This document shows positions 50,887 to 59,556 of a stretch of 64,000 bases of DNA, in pieces. Position 1 is the first letter of the stretch. The number at the start of each line of letters is the position of its first letter. The DNA lies in contig DAIMXP010000020.1 in the NCBI GenBank assembly GCA_036734945.1, positions 1-64,000 of the forward strand, in the 5' to 3' direction. Origin of the DNA: UBA4733 sp036734945. GTDB taxonomy: Bacteria; Chloroflexota; UBA4733. The position numbers and the translations under genes are program-made. A model generated the notes under the pieces. That model worked only from the letters and a program-made list of their open reading frames with translations, did no database searches and had not been told where the DNA came from.

Positions 50887-51912
50887 ATGAGTGACCAAAC
50901 AACGGCGCCGGCAGCCGACTATGACAGCCCATGGAAAGAGGCGCTCGCCCGCTACCTGCCCGACGCCTTCGCCCTCTTCTTCCCGGACGTTGCCGCGCAG
51001 ATCGACTGGAGCCGCAAGTACGAGCTGCTGGACAAGGAGTTGCAGCGGGTCACACGCGACGCCGACCTGGGCCGCCGCCTGGCCGACACCCTGGTGCAGG
51101 TCTGGCAGCGCGATGGCAGCGATGCCTGGGTGCTGATCCATATCGAGGTCCAGGGCCAACCGGAACGCGACTTCGCCCGGCGCATGTTCGTGTATTACTA
51201 CCGCATCTTCGATCATTACAACCGTCCCATCATGAGCGTGGCTATCCTCGGGGACGAGCAGCCCGATTGGCGGCCGGCCCGCTTCATTCAAGAGTTCTGG
51301 GGCTGTCGGGAGGAACTGCGCTATCCGGTGGTCAAACTGCTGGACTGGCGAGAACGCGATGATGAGTTGGCGGCGAGCGCGAACCCCTTCGCGGTGGTGG
51401 TGCGAGCCTACCTGGCGGCGCAGGCGACCGCTGGGGCGATGGATGCGCGGGGACGGGCCAAATTAGGACTGATTCGGGGGCTGTATGAGCGGGGCTATGA
51501 GCGAGCGCAGATCCTGGAGTTGTTTCGCCTGATCGACTGGATGCTTGCCTTGCCGCGGGAACAAGAGGCTGTCATATGGCGTGAGATTACGCGGATTGAG
51601 GAGGAACGACGGATGCCGTACATTACCAGCGTGGAACGGATCGGATTGGAGCGTGGCGAACAGATTGGGTTGGAGCGCGGCGAACAGATTGGGTTGGAGC
51701 GCGGGGAACAGATCGGTCTGCGGGAAGGGCGGTTAGAGGGGCAGCGGGCCGTGTTGCGTCGGTTGGTCCAGGCGCGCTTCGGGACGGTGCCGGAGGCGCT
51801 GGGGCGGCAGATCGACGCCGCCGCCGAGCTGCGGCTTGACCAGTTGGTCGACCGGATCGGCGCCGCGTCAACGCTCAACGAGCTTGACCCCGAGGCGGAG
51901 CCACCGGGCTAG
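50887..51912 (+). CDS. Rpn/YhgA-like PD-(D/E)XK nuclease family protein with DUF4351 tail
   Basis: A 341-residue protein of the recombination-promoting nuclease/transposase_31 type. The N-terminal nuclease domain has YDSPWKEALARYLPDAFALF and WVLIHIEVQGQPERDFARRM, which includes the E-x-Q metal site. It also has PNG-like spacing to YRIFDHYNRPI. A helical region follows, then three copies of an eight-residue repeat (GLERGEQI). The C-terminal DUF4351-type segment (LVQARFGTVPEALGRQI) closes it. Such proteins are common in Chloroflexota and cyanobacteria. The ATG at 50887 has only GAGGA close by. Confidence 0.84.
   Translation: MSDQTTAPAADYDSPWKEALARYLPDAFALFFPDVAAQIDWSRKYELLDKELQRVTRDADLGRRLADTLVQVWQRDGSDAWVLIHIEVQGQPERDFARRMFVYYYRIFDHYNRPIMSVAILGDEQPDWRPARFIQEFWGCREELRYPVVKLLDWRERDDELAASANPFAVVVRAYLAAQATAGAMDARGRAKLGLIRGLYERGYERAQILELFRLIDWMLALPREQEAVIWREITRIEEERRMPYITSVERIGLERGEQIGLERGEQIGLERGEQIGLREGRLEGQRAVLRRLVQARFGTVPEALGRQIDAAAELRLDQLVDRIGAASTLNELDPEAEPPG
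51643..51714 (+). repeat. Three in-frame 24-bp tandem repeats in the Rpn-like gene
   Basis: Units at 51643-51666, 51667-51690 and 51691-51714 differ at only one to three bases each and encode GLERGEQI three times. A fourth, degenerate unit (GLREGRLEG) follows. Unit number can change by slippage without a frameshift, altering the length of a charged helix. Confidence 0.9.
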
Positions 51913-52028
51913 GGAAGGCGGCTCTCCTGCTTGGTATGCAAGAGCGTCGGTCCACTAATCGCAGCGGGTAGCCGCAAAGCACCGTAAACGGCGCTGCCAG
52001 GGCGCTTCAGCGTCCTTTGTTAACGTAG

Positions 52029-52048
52029 CCCGGCGCTTCAGCGCCGGG
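52029..52048. repeat. TTCAG-centred REP-like hairpin
   Basis: CCCGGCGCT-TC-AGCGCCGGG is a perfect 9-bp hairpin in the gap downstream of the Rpn-like gene. A similar but imperfect GCGCTTCAGCGTC occurs at 52004-52016. It lies between convergent genes and might stop transcription or be a REP unit. Confidence 0.6.
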
Positions 52049-52167
52049 TGAATCGGCCCGACATATGCCGGCGACGACCGCAATGACAGCCGAATACTGC
52101 TGCCTCTCGCAAAGTCGGGTTCAGTGGACCGGCGCTCTAGAGCGCGTCGGCTGCTACCCGATTCGCC

Positions 52168-52980
52168 TCACTGCAATCCCTGCTGGCAACGGCGCAGGTA
52201 GCCGCGCGTTTCGGCGGCGATGCCCATAGCGCGGGACAGGGGATAGCTCTTGGCGCCGATGCATTCCAGGTCCAACGCGCCGCGGTAGCCGCCGTCGTCC
52301 AGCGCGCGCAGGATGCCGGGGATGTCCAGCCGGCCGCGACCAGGCACTTGCTCCTCGGGCGGACCGGGAGGGCCGCCGAGCTTGTCGGTGAGGCAGTCGC
52401 GGAAGTGGGAGTGGACAATCGCCCCGGCGGCCGTGAACTGCCTGGCCGCCGCAACCACGTCCTCGCCGGCCCGCACCAGGTGGCTCGGATCGAAGTTCAG
52501 ACCGAGGCGCGGGGAGTTGATCTCCCGCCAGGCTAGCAACGCCGTCTGCGTGTTGTAGACGGCGGCGCCGACGTGCGGCTTGAGCGCCAGTTTCACGCCG
52601 GAGCGACCGGCGATCGCCGCCAGTTGCCCGGCCAGGTCAATCGCCTGACGAAGGGAGGCCTCGTCCCCCGTCTTGCCGCCGGAACCGATGGCGACCACCG
52701 GTATCTGAAGGTCGGCGGCGATCCGGCAGGCTGCCTCGACGCGTTCCGGCGTGTTGGGCGTCACTTCGATGGCGTAGAGTTCCAGCCCAAGGTCGGCGGC
52801 GCTGCGGCGAATGCGGTCCGCGTACTCCTTGCCCTGGCCGGGCTGGACGTGCTCGACCATGCCTGGGATGTAGGCCAGTTCCGCGCCATTGTAGCCCGCC
52901 CAGGCAATGTGCTGGAGGGCGGTCTCCAGGTCGACCATGCTGAAGAGCACGGAGTTGCAGCCGATTTTTGCGAGTGCCAT
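52168..52980 (-). CDS. Sugar phosphate isomerase/epimerase-type TIM-barrel protein
   Basis: A 270-residue xylose-isomerase-like TIM barrel. The start is MALAKIGCNSVLF. Strand-end segments include NGAELAYIPGMV, LALKPHVGAAVYN, LGLNFDPSHLVRAGED (the Asp-x-x-His metal motif) and IVHSHFRDC. A terminal ALDLECIGAK supplies the last Glu. It resembles IolE/IolI and D-tagatose 3-epimerase relatives. The gene starts eight bases after the stop of a Gfo/Idh/MocA dehydrogenase, so the pair is an operon, probably for inositol or a similar cyclic sugar. An ATG at 52980 follows GGGGAGA. Confidence 0.85.
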   Translation of the reverse strand: MALAKIGCNSVLFSMVDLETALQHIAWAGYNGAELAYIPGMVEHVQPGQGKEYADRIRRSAADLGLELYAIEVTPNTPERVEAACRIAADLQIPVVAIGSGGKTGDEASLRQAIDLAGQLAAIAGRSGVKLALKPHVGAAVYNTQTALLAWREINSPRLGLNFDPSHLVRAGEDVVAAARQFTAAGAIVHSHFRDCLTDKLGGPPGPPEEQVPGRGRLDIPGILRALDDGGYRGALDLECIGAKSYPLSRAMGIAAETRGYLRRCQQGLQ

Positions 52981-52988
52981 GTCTCCCC

Positions 52989-53996
52989 CTATGCCAATAG
53001 CTCGGCGACATCAACGATCCGCCCCGTCTCGTGGGACAGGATGGCGGCCTCCACCACGGCGTGCGCCTTGAGGCCCTCCTCACCGGAACCCTCGATAGCG
53101 TCCGGCGCCGCGCTAGCACTCAGTTGCTCCAGCCAGCGCCCGATGCGCGGCGCGAAGGTCTCGTTGAACGACATCATGCCGCCGCCGTTGAGGACGTGGA
53201 CCGATTCCTTGCTGTTGTGCGGGTACCAGTGGAAGTCCACCGTGGAGTTGTCGATGACAACCCGCCCCTTGTTGCCGCCCACTTCCGTGCGCTCGATGCT
53301 GTGCCGATCCGGGCCGTGCATGTCGTAGCTACCCGTCAGGTGGCCCAGGGCGCCCGACGTGAACTGCATGTTGATGCTGGCGTTGCTCCAGATCTGCCGG
53401 CCCGGGCCTTTGAGGAAGAACGCCTGCACGCGGGCGACATCGCCGGCCAGGTGGCGCATCACGTCCACCGAGTGCGAGTGCAAGGCGCGCAGGTGGAAGT
53501 ATTGGGGATCGTCCTTCGGGTTGCGGATCCAGAGGTTCATGTTGACGAACAGCACCTCGCCCAGCGCGCCGGAGGTGATCTTCTCTTTGGCCAGCCGCGT
53601 GGCCGGCGTGAAGCGATGGTTGAGGTCCACAGCCAGGCAAACGCCGCGCCGCCGGGCTTCCGCCACCATCTCTTTGGCTTCGGCCAGGTTATTGGAGATC
53701 GGCTTCTCCACCAGCACATGCTTACCGGCCGCCAGGGCCTGCATCGCCGGCTTATGGTGGTGCGAACCGTTCTCCACGCCGGCCGTGGCGACCGAGACCA
53801 TGTCGAGTTGCTCGCTACGCAACAGGTCGTCGACGTCGTAGTAGGCTTTGACGCCGAACTCCTTGGCCGCCGCGTCGGCGCGCGCGTGATCCATGTCGCA
53901 AACCGCCAGGAACTCGGCCAGCGGATTGGCCTTGTAGACCCGCCCGTGCGTCTTGCCGATGTTGCCCAGCCCAATGATAGCCGTCCGTATCGCCAC
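52989..53996 (-). CDS. Gfo/Idh/MocA family oxidoreductase
   Basis: A 335-residue NAD(P)-dependent sugar or inositol dehydrogenase. The Rossmann start is TAIIGLGNIGKTHGRVY. The family signature KHVLVEKPISNNLAEA contains the catalytic Lys in EKP. The C-terminal domain has HLRALHSHSVDVMRHLAGDV, providing the usual D-x3-H-type site as HSHSVDVMRH. The GTG at 53996 with GGAGAG is preferred to the frame start at 54074. It leads the two-gene operon with the TIM-barrel isomerase. Confidence 0.87.
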   Translation of the reverse strand: MAIRTAIIGLGNIGKTHGRVYKANPLAEFLAVCDMDHARADAAAKEFGVKAYYDVDDLLRSEQLDMVSVATAGVENGSHHHKPAMQALAAGKHVLVEKPISNNLAEAKEMVAEARRRGVCLAVDLNHRFTPATRLAKEKITSGALGEVLFVNMNLWIRNPKDDPQYFHLRALHSHSVDVMRHLAGDVARVQAFFLKGPGRQIWSNASINMQFTSGALGHLTGSYDMHGPDRHSIERTEVGGNKGRVVIDNSTVDFHWYPHNSKESVHVLNGGGMMSFNETFAPRIGRWLEQLSASAAPDAIEGSGEEGLKAHAVVEAAILSHETGRIVDVAELLA

Positions 53997-54147
53997 GTCG
54001 CTCTCCGTCCTTCCCGAACCCGCCACACGACCGCGGGGCGCGTTGAGGCTAGCAGAAGAACTGAGGCGCGTCAATGTCTGGCGGAAGCGCGGCGGCGTGG
54101 GCGTGACGCACAGTAGGATGTAGTAAGCGAACCGTGTTTATACACGA

Positions 54148-54308
54148 AGTACAGGGCCGCGATTGCGGGCCCAGCGGGCGCCCCCGGCCAAGTTACCGGG
54201 GCGACTGCTGTCGCGTTCTAAACCGTCGACGGCATACCCATGCGACCGCAGTCGCCCTCGTCGCTTGGCCGGGGGCGCCCGCTGGTCCCGCAGTCGCGGC
54301 CCTGTACT
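54148..54308. repeat. Complete long inverted-repeat element (copy 4)
   Basis: The 45-bp arms at 54148-54192 and 54264-54308 match at 43 positions. The inner pair (GGGCGACTGCTGTCGC against GCGACCGCAGTCGCCC) repeats the inner arm of copy 2 with one change. The element fills much of the gap between the Gfo/Idh operon promoter region and SBP F. A TATAAT at 54415-54420 downstream may be the -10 of SBP F. Confidence 0.9.
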
Positions 54309-54477
54309 CTTGATTACACCGCGTCGCTCGCTGCAAGGCACGGCCTTTCGGTACACCTTGGCCAGCCCTTGGGTGCAAGCGAAGCGCGCTTGAAGAGGTC
54401 CCGCTCACCATGCGTATAATCAATGGCATGCATCACCCCCGCCCGGTATATGTGGCATTCACGAAAGCAGGACCACG

Positions 54478-55944
54478 ATGGCACGTTCCCAACTCCGTGG
54501 CGAGACAACCGGCTCTCGTCGACGATTTCTGGCGCTCATTGTTGGCGGTCTCGGCGCCGTGTCGCTCGCGGCCTGCGGGGCAACACCGGCAAGCACCACA
54601 AGCACAGCCGCGGCAAGCACGAGCAGCGCCACGGCGACTTTTACGGCCTCGTCTGCGGCGAGCATCGCCACCGCCGCGACCACCAAAGTAGCGCTCGCGA
54701 CCACCGCCAACACCACAACCGTCAAAGCCGCACCAGCGGGGACCGGCCAGGCAGTGAAGATCACCTTCAGCAATCCATCAAACGCTACGTTCCTGGCAGT
54801 CGACAACTGGTGCATCGACGAATTCAACAAGACCAATCCGGGTATCCAGGCCGCGTATCTCAACCCGCCGGCCGGCAACGACTGGACGACGTGGTTGCAG
54901 ACGCAGATCGCCGCCGACCTTGCGCCGGATGTCTACTACACCAACACCAGTCTGTTCCTGGACTTCGTCTCCAAACAGAACTACCGCCCCCTCGACGCCT
55001 ACATCGCCAAGGACAGCCAGTTTAAAATCAGCGACCTCTGGCCGGCGATGGTGAACGTCTTCCAGTGGCAGGGCAAGCAGTATGCCCTGCCCAAGGACAA
55101 CGGCAGCTCGATGATCTACTACAACGTGGACGCCTTTCAGAGCGCCGGCGTGCCGTTGCCCACGAAAGATTGGACCTGGGACACCTTTCTCAGTGCGGCC
55201 CAACGGCTCACGAAGCAAAGCGACCCTGCTTCAAGTCAGTTTGGCTTTCTCCTAAACCCCGCCATCAACTACTGGCTACCGTGGGTCCTCCAGGCCGGGG
55301 GAACGCTGTTCAGCAGCGACCTGAAGCAATTCCTGCCCAACACGGCGGCAGCGGTGGAGGGCATGCAATACTACGCCGACCTGGTCAACAAGTGGCACGT
55401 CGCGCCGACGGCCGCCGAACAGAAGGTTTTCCCTCCCGGTAAGCAGCCGTTCGACGTGAGTAAAGTTGCTATGTACTTTGGCTGGCCCGGCGACATTGCG
55501 CGACTGCAGGCACTGACCCTCCATTGGGACGCCCAGACGCCTCCCATCAAGGTCCAGCACGGTACATACGTCGACGGCGCCGGCTTCTTCGTCGGCGGCA
55601 AGTCCAAAGCGCCGGACGCCGCCTGGCTGATGGTGCGCTGGTGGGCGGGGCCGGTGTTGCAGACGTACCGCACCCAACACGGCATCGGCGTGCCTTCCAA
55701 CAAAGCGGTGGCCCAGACCTTCCTGGACCTTGGCAAGACCGCGCCACCTGCCAACCGCCAGGCCTTCTTCGACAACCTCGCCCAGGGCATCTCACCGCAG
55801 TTTCCGCTGGGCTGGGCCAAACTCAGTTCTGGCCTCACGCCAATCTTGAACAGCCTGTGGGCCGGCCAGACCGGGGCGCAGGAGGCCGTGAGCCGCATGC
55901 AGGCACTGCTCAACCCACAACTCCAGGCGCAGCAGGCGACATGA
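54478..55944 (+). CDS. ABC-type sugar substrate-binding lipoprotein (SBP F)
   Basis: A 488-residue family 1 solute-binding protein. The signal has a triple arginine (GSRRRFLALI) and lipobox SLAAC with Cys33. A Thr/Ala/Ser linker runs to about residue 95, and the binding domain starts at VKITFSNPSNATF. The ATG at 54478 follows GCAGGA at five bases. Copy 4 of the inverted repeat is upstream. Downstream, on the other strand, is an iron-dependent alcohol dehydrogenase; no permease or ATPase gene is near. Confidence 0.88.
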   Translation: MARSQLRGETTGSRRRFLALIVGGLGAVSLAACGATPASTTSTAAASTSSATATFTASSAASIATAATTKVALATTANTTTVKAAPAGTGQAVKITFSNPSNATFLAVDNWCIDEFNKTNPGIQAAYLNPPAGNDWTTWLQTQIAADLAPDVYYTNTSLFLDFVSKQNYRPLDAYIAKDSQFKISDLWPAMVNVFQWQGKQYALPKDNGSSMIYYNVDAFQSAGVPLPTKDWTWDTFLSAAQRLTKQSDPASSQFGFLLNPAINYWLPWVLQAGGTLFSSDLKQFLPNTAAAVEGMQYYADLVNKWHVAPTAAEQKVFPPGKQPFDVSKVAMYFGWPGDIARLQALTLHWDAQTPPIKVQHGTYVDGAGFFVGGKSKAPDAAWLMVRWWAGPVLQTYRTQHGIGVPSNKAVAQTFLDLGKTAPPANRQAFFDNLAQGISPQFPLGWAKLSSGLTPILNSLWAGQTGAQEAVSRMQALLNPQLQAQQAT

Positions 55945-55967
55945 CGGAGAGGAAGCCCTCTTCCGCC

Positions 55968-57149
55968 CTACAGCGCCTGCTGGTAGAGCGCCACGATCTC
56001 CGCCACCGACGCCACGCGAGGATTATTCGCCGGGCTGCCGCTGGCGAGCGCATCGGCCGCCATTTTGGGCGCAACCGCTGCCAGTTGTTGCGGCGACACG
56101 CCGAAGGCAGCGAGACCGCCGAGGCCCAGCCGGCCACATAACGTGCGCACACAGTCCACGGCAAGTGCAGGGGCCAGGCTTTGGTCGGTACCGGGCGGCG
56201 CGGCGCCAAGGGCCTCAGCGATCGCTGCGTAGCGGGGCAGGGCATGCGGCAGGGAGAAGGCCATGACGTGGGGCAATAGGATGCCGTTGGCAGCGCCATG
56301 CGGGATATGGAAAAGGGCCCCCAGCGGCCGGGCCATCCCATGCACCAGCGCTACCGAGGCATTACTGAAGGCCAGGCCGGCCTGCAAGCTGGCGTCCAGC
56401 ATGCTCGTGCGGGCGGCCAGATCATCGCCGTGCTCATAGACGCGCAGCAAAGCGCCGGAGACGAGCCGGATGGCAGCGAGGGCCAGGGCATCGGTCAGCG
56501 GCTGGGCGTGGCGAGAGACATAGGCTTCGATGGCATGCGTCAAGGCATCGATACCCGCCGCCGCCGTGACCGCCGGCGGGCAGGAGAGCGTCAGTTCCGC
56601 GTCCTCAATGGCGACGTTGGGAATGAAAGCATCGCTGGCAGCGAGCATCTTCACATCGCGCTCGGTATCTGTGAAGACGGCGAAGCGCGTCACCTCGCTG
56701 CCGGTGCCGGCCGTGGTGCTGATCGCCAGGTGTGGCACGCTGCCACCCAAGATACGGTCGTAGCCTTCGTACCGCGACATGGGCCCGGCATTGCAAGCCC
56801 GGACGGCGACGCCTTTGCCGGCATCCAAACAACTGCCGCCGCCAATAGAGACGACGCCATCGGCATTGGCGGCGACGTAGGCCCGGTGCCCGGCTTCCAC
56901 ATGCGCGGTGGTCGGCTCGGCATCCACCGCCGCGAACACGGTTGAGGCCACACCGGCAGCCTGGAGGGAAGCAGCGAGGCGCGCCACGTGCCCCGCCTGC
57001 TTCACCTGCGGCGAGGTCACGATCAAGACGTGGCGCAGGCCGAGCACAGTCGCCTGCTGCCCGGCTTCAGCAAGGCAACCCGGACCGCTCAGTAAGCGCG
57101 GGGGACAGCGGAAGATGTGCGTGCTCAAGCGGAGCAGCCCCTCCAACAT
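55968..57149 (-). CDS. Iron-containing alcohol dehydrogenase
   Basis: A 393-residue group III (Fe-type) dehydrogenase. The NAD domain has VVSIGGGSCLDAGKGVAVRA with the GGGS motif. STTAGTGSEVTRFAVFTD and AAGIDALTHAIEAYVSRHAQ follow. Metal-binding His residues occur in VALVHGMARPLGALFHIPHG, the family signature. Substrates in the family range from ethanol and lactaldehyde to glycerol and maleylacetate. The start ATG at 57149 has a weak ribosome binding site. It is convergent with SBP F, 23 bases apart. Confidence 0.9.
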   Translation of the reverse strand: MLEGLLRLSTHIFRCPPRLLSGPGCLAEAGQQATVLGLRHVLIVTSPQVKQAGHVARLAASLQAAGVASTVFAAVDAEPTTAHVEAGHRAYVAANADGVVSIGGGSCLDAGKGVAVRACNAGPMSRYEGYDRILGGSVPHLAISTTAGTGSEVTRFAVFTDTERDVKMLAASDAFIPNVAIEDAELTLSCPPAVTAAAGIDALTHAIEAYVSRHAQPLTDALALAAIRLVSGALLRVYEHGDDLAARTSMLDASLQAGLAFSNASVALVHGMARPLGALFHIPHGAANGILLPHVMAFSLPHALPRYAAIAEALGAAPPGTDQSLAPALAVDCVRTLCGRLGLGGLAAFGVSPQQLAAVAPKMAADALASGSPANNPRVASVAEIVALYQQAL

Positions 57150-57302
57150 CTACTCTGCGGGGACGGCTTCGCGCTCCTTGCGCCGGGCATGGCTATCGCC
57201 CTGCCCGTAGGGTTCCATCGGCATTCGCGCCTCCCGTCCTGCTCCTTTAACTTTAGCACGCGGAGGGCCGAACGTCGATGGTCCGGTCCGCCTGTCCGCC
57301 TG

Positions 57303-57427
57303 AAGTGCGCCACAAGTTTTCGCGCCGGTCGGTTGCTGCCCAGTGGAGCGATTCAAGGCGATACAGTGCATGCGGCCGATCCCCCTGAGGGAGGCAAGCA
57401 GGCACTGCGAAACTCTGTGGCGCACTT
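57303..57427. repeat. Inverted repeat in the gap upstream of mmsA
   Basis: The 21-bp arms AAGTGCGCCACAAGTTTTCGC (57303-57323, shown in part as AAGTGCGCCACA) and its near-complement at 57407-57427 differ at two or three positions. CCGCCTGTCCGCCT flanks each arm in direct orientation. Two small palindromes follow, GCTCCGGCCGGAGC (57499-57512) and GCGGGA/TCCCGC (57513-57528). The rest of the 476-base gap (57150-57625) holds no recognised gene. Confidence 0.55.
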
Positions 57428-57625
57428 TCCGCCTGTCCGCCTCCCAGGACCTTTTCATTACTCGTTAGGAACGGGGTGACGGGTACGAAGCGCGCCTTGC
57501 TCCGGCCGGAGCGCGGGACTGTTCCCGCCACGGGCAAAGCTTCAACCCGAACGGCGGCGCTATTATCTGACGCTGGCGGAAGACAGTCGTTATGATGACA
57601 ATACTCGGTAGTCGTGAGGGACCCA

Positions 57626-59119
57626 ATGGTATTAGCAGATCAGGCCAAGGCGGGCAGCGCGGCCAGTGGGAGTGCTGTGCTGCGCAACTATTTGAACGGC
57701 GCCTGGGTTACACCGCAAAGCCGGGAACGACTTGATGTCACCAACCCGGCCAGCGGTGAGGTACTGGCGACGGTACCGCTCTCCAGTGCCGGCGACGTGG
57801 ACCTGGCGGTGCAGCAGGCGCAGGCGGCCTTTCCGGCCTGGCGTCGGACGCCGCCGATCGAACGGGCTCGCGTCATGTTCACCATCAAGTCGCGCCTGGA
57901 AGAGCACTTCGAGGAGCTTGCACTCCTGGTCACGCGCGAGCACGGCAAGACGTTGGATGATGCCCGCGGCTCCGTGCGTCGTGCCATTGAGAACGTCGAG
58001 GTGGCCGCCGGCATCCCGTCACTGATGATGGGCTACGGTCTGGAAGACGGCGCCGCACGAAACATCGACGAAGAAGTCATCCGCCAGCCCCTCGGCGTCT
58101 TCGCGGCGGTCTGTCCCTTTAACTTCCCAATTATGGTGCCGTTCTGGTTCTGGCCCTATGCTGTGGCGACAGGTAATACCTTCATCCTGAAGCCCTCGGA
58201 GCAGGCGCCGATGACCATGACGCGCGTCTTCGAGCTGATCGCCGATGCGGGATTGCCGCCGGGCGTCCTCAACCTCGTACATGGCGGACGGGCCACCGTC
58301 GAGGCGCTGCTCGACCATCCCCTGCTCAAGGGCATCTCCTTCGTCGGTTCGACGCCCGTCGCCAAAGCGATCTATGCCCGTGCAGCGGCCAACGGCAAGC
58401 GCGTACAGGCGCAAGGCGGGGCCAAGAACATGATCGTAGTGATGCCCGACGCCGTGCTGCAGCCGACTGTCACGAATGTGCTTGGGTCGTGCTTCGGCTC
58501 CGCTGGGCAGCGCTGCCTGGCGGGGTCGTTGGTTATCACCGTAGGCGATGCCCATGACCGCTTCGTGACGGCTCTCCACGAAGCTGCTTCGGCGATGCGT
58601 GTCGGCGACGGAACCGTGGCCGACACCGACATGGGCCCGGTGATCTCGGCGCAGGCAAAGACGCGCGTCACGGGCTACATCGAGCGCGGCGTTGCTGAAG
58701 GGGCGAGGCTGGTGCTGGACGGGCGGGTCCACCCGTCGACCGGCGGCGCCGGCACGTTCCTTGGCCCTACGATCTTCGACGACGTGAGTCCCGACATGGC
58801 GATTGCCCGCGACGAAGTCTTCGGTCCACTGGTGGGGATCGTGCGAGCCGCGTCGCTGGACGAGGCCATTGGCATCATCGAGAGCAGCCCCTATGGCAAC
58901 GCCGCCTCGATCTTCACGCAGAGCGGCGCCGCGGCTCGGGAGTTTCGCTATCGGGCACCGGTGGGCAATGTCGGCATCAACGTCGGTGTGGCCGCCCCGA
59001 TGGCCTACTTCCCCTTCTCCGGCGCCAAAGACTCCTTCTTCGGCGCCTTGCACGCCCAGGGCCGCGACGCCATCGACTTCTACTGCGAGCGCAAGGTTGT
59101 CATAACGCGCTGGTACTGA
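57626..59119 (+). CDS. mmsA: CoA-acylating methylmalonate-semialdehyde dehydrogenase
   Basis: A 497-residue aldehyde dehydrogenase that converts (methyl)malonate semialdehyde to propionyl- or acetyl-CoA in valine or inositol catabolism (MmsA/IolA). The signature FGSAGQRCLAGS carries the catalytic Cys. The N-terminus has NYLNGAWVTPQSRERLDVTN, and CPFNFPIMVPFWFWPYAVATG is typical of this subfamily. The ATG at 57626, with GAGGG six bases upstream, is preferred to the GTG at 57614. With a Gfo/Idh dehydrogenase and an IolE-like isomerase a few kilobases away, inositol catabolism is a possible context. Confidence 0.9.
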   Translation: MVLADQAKAGSAASGSAVLRNYLNGAWVTPQSRERLDVTNPASGEVLATVPLSSAGDVDLAVQQAQAAFPAWRRTPPIERARVMFTIKSRLEEHFEELALLVTREHGKTLDDARGSVRRAIENVEVAAGIPSLMMGYGLEDGAARNIDEEVIRQPLGVFAAVCPFNFPIMVPFWFWPYAVATGNTFILKPSEQAPMTMTRVFELIADAGLPPGVLNLVHGGRATVEALLDHPLLKGISFVGSTPVAKAIYARAAANGKRVQAQGGAKNMIVVMPDAVLQPTVTNVLGSCFGSAGQRCLAGSLVITVGDAHDRFVTALHEAASAMRVGDGTVADTDMGPVISAQAKTRVTGYIERGVAEGARLVLDGRVHPSTGGAGTFLGPTIFDDVSPDMAIARDEVFGPLVGIVRAASLDEAIGIIESSPYGNAASIFTQSGAAAREFRYRAPVGNVGINVGVAAPMAYFPFSGAKDSFFGALHAQGRDAIDFYCERKVVITRWY

Positions 59120-59556
59120 GGCCGGTCAAGGAACAAGAAAGCCTGACTCCGACCGTTCCCCTTACGGCTCGACCACCGCACCCAGCCGCCTTGAGCACTT
59201 CTCTCCACCAGGCCGGCTGAGCGCTCAACCGCCGTCCGTACCAAACGCCGACCCGTTGGGACCGCTACCGGAGGCGCTGCGCAGCTATCTCGTCCAGACC
59301 GGCAAGCTGCTGCCTGGCAGCTCGAATCAGGCGAAACTGCTTGGCTGGCTTGAGGTAACCAATTAGCCTGCATCAGGACAAAGACGACGACGGCTGGCCC
59401 GAATGGAGGGCTGTTGCGGCACGGCCGTTCTTGGCGAGACAGGCGAGCTCTTTGGCGTGAGAAATGGCCTCTGAACGAGAAATAGGAGAAAGGTGGTTGC
59501 GCGTATGGCTGAGCGGCGAAGGGCATGCTTCGCTCCTCGTAGCATCATTGGCAGTG
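59120..59556. other. Intergenic junction between catabolic genes and the lower-GC right end
   Basis: No gene with good start signals is seen. A plus-strand open stretch ending at the TAG at 59365-59367 translates to ALRSYLVQTGKLLPGSSNQA followed by KLLGWLEVTN. It could be the tail of a decayed gene. GC content begins to fall here. Confidence 0.4.

Noticed and set aside
59157..59367. Small plus-strand gene after mmsA
   Set aside because: An open stretch ends in plausible protein-like sequence, but there is no start codon with a ribosome binding site; left as a possible remnant.
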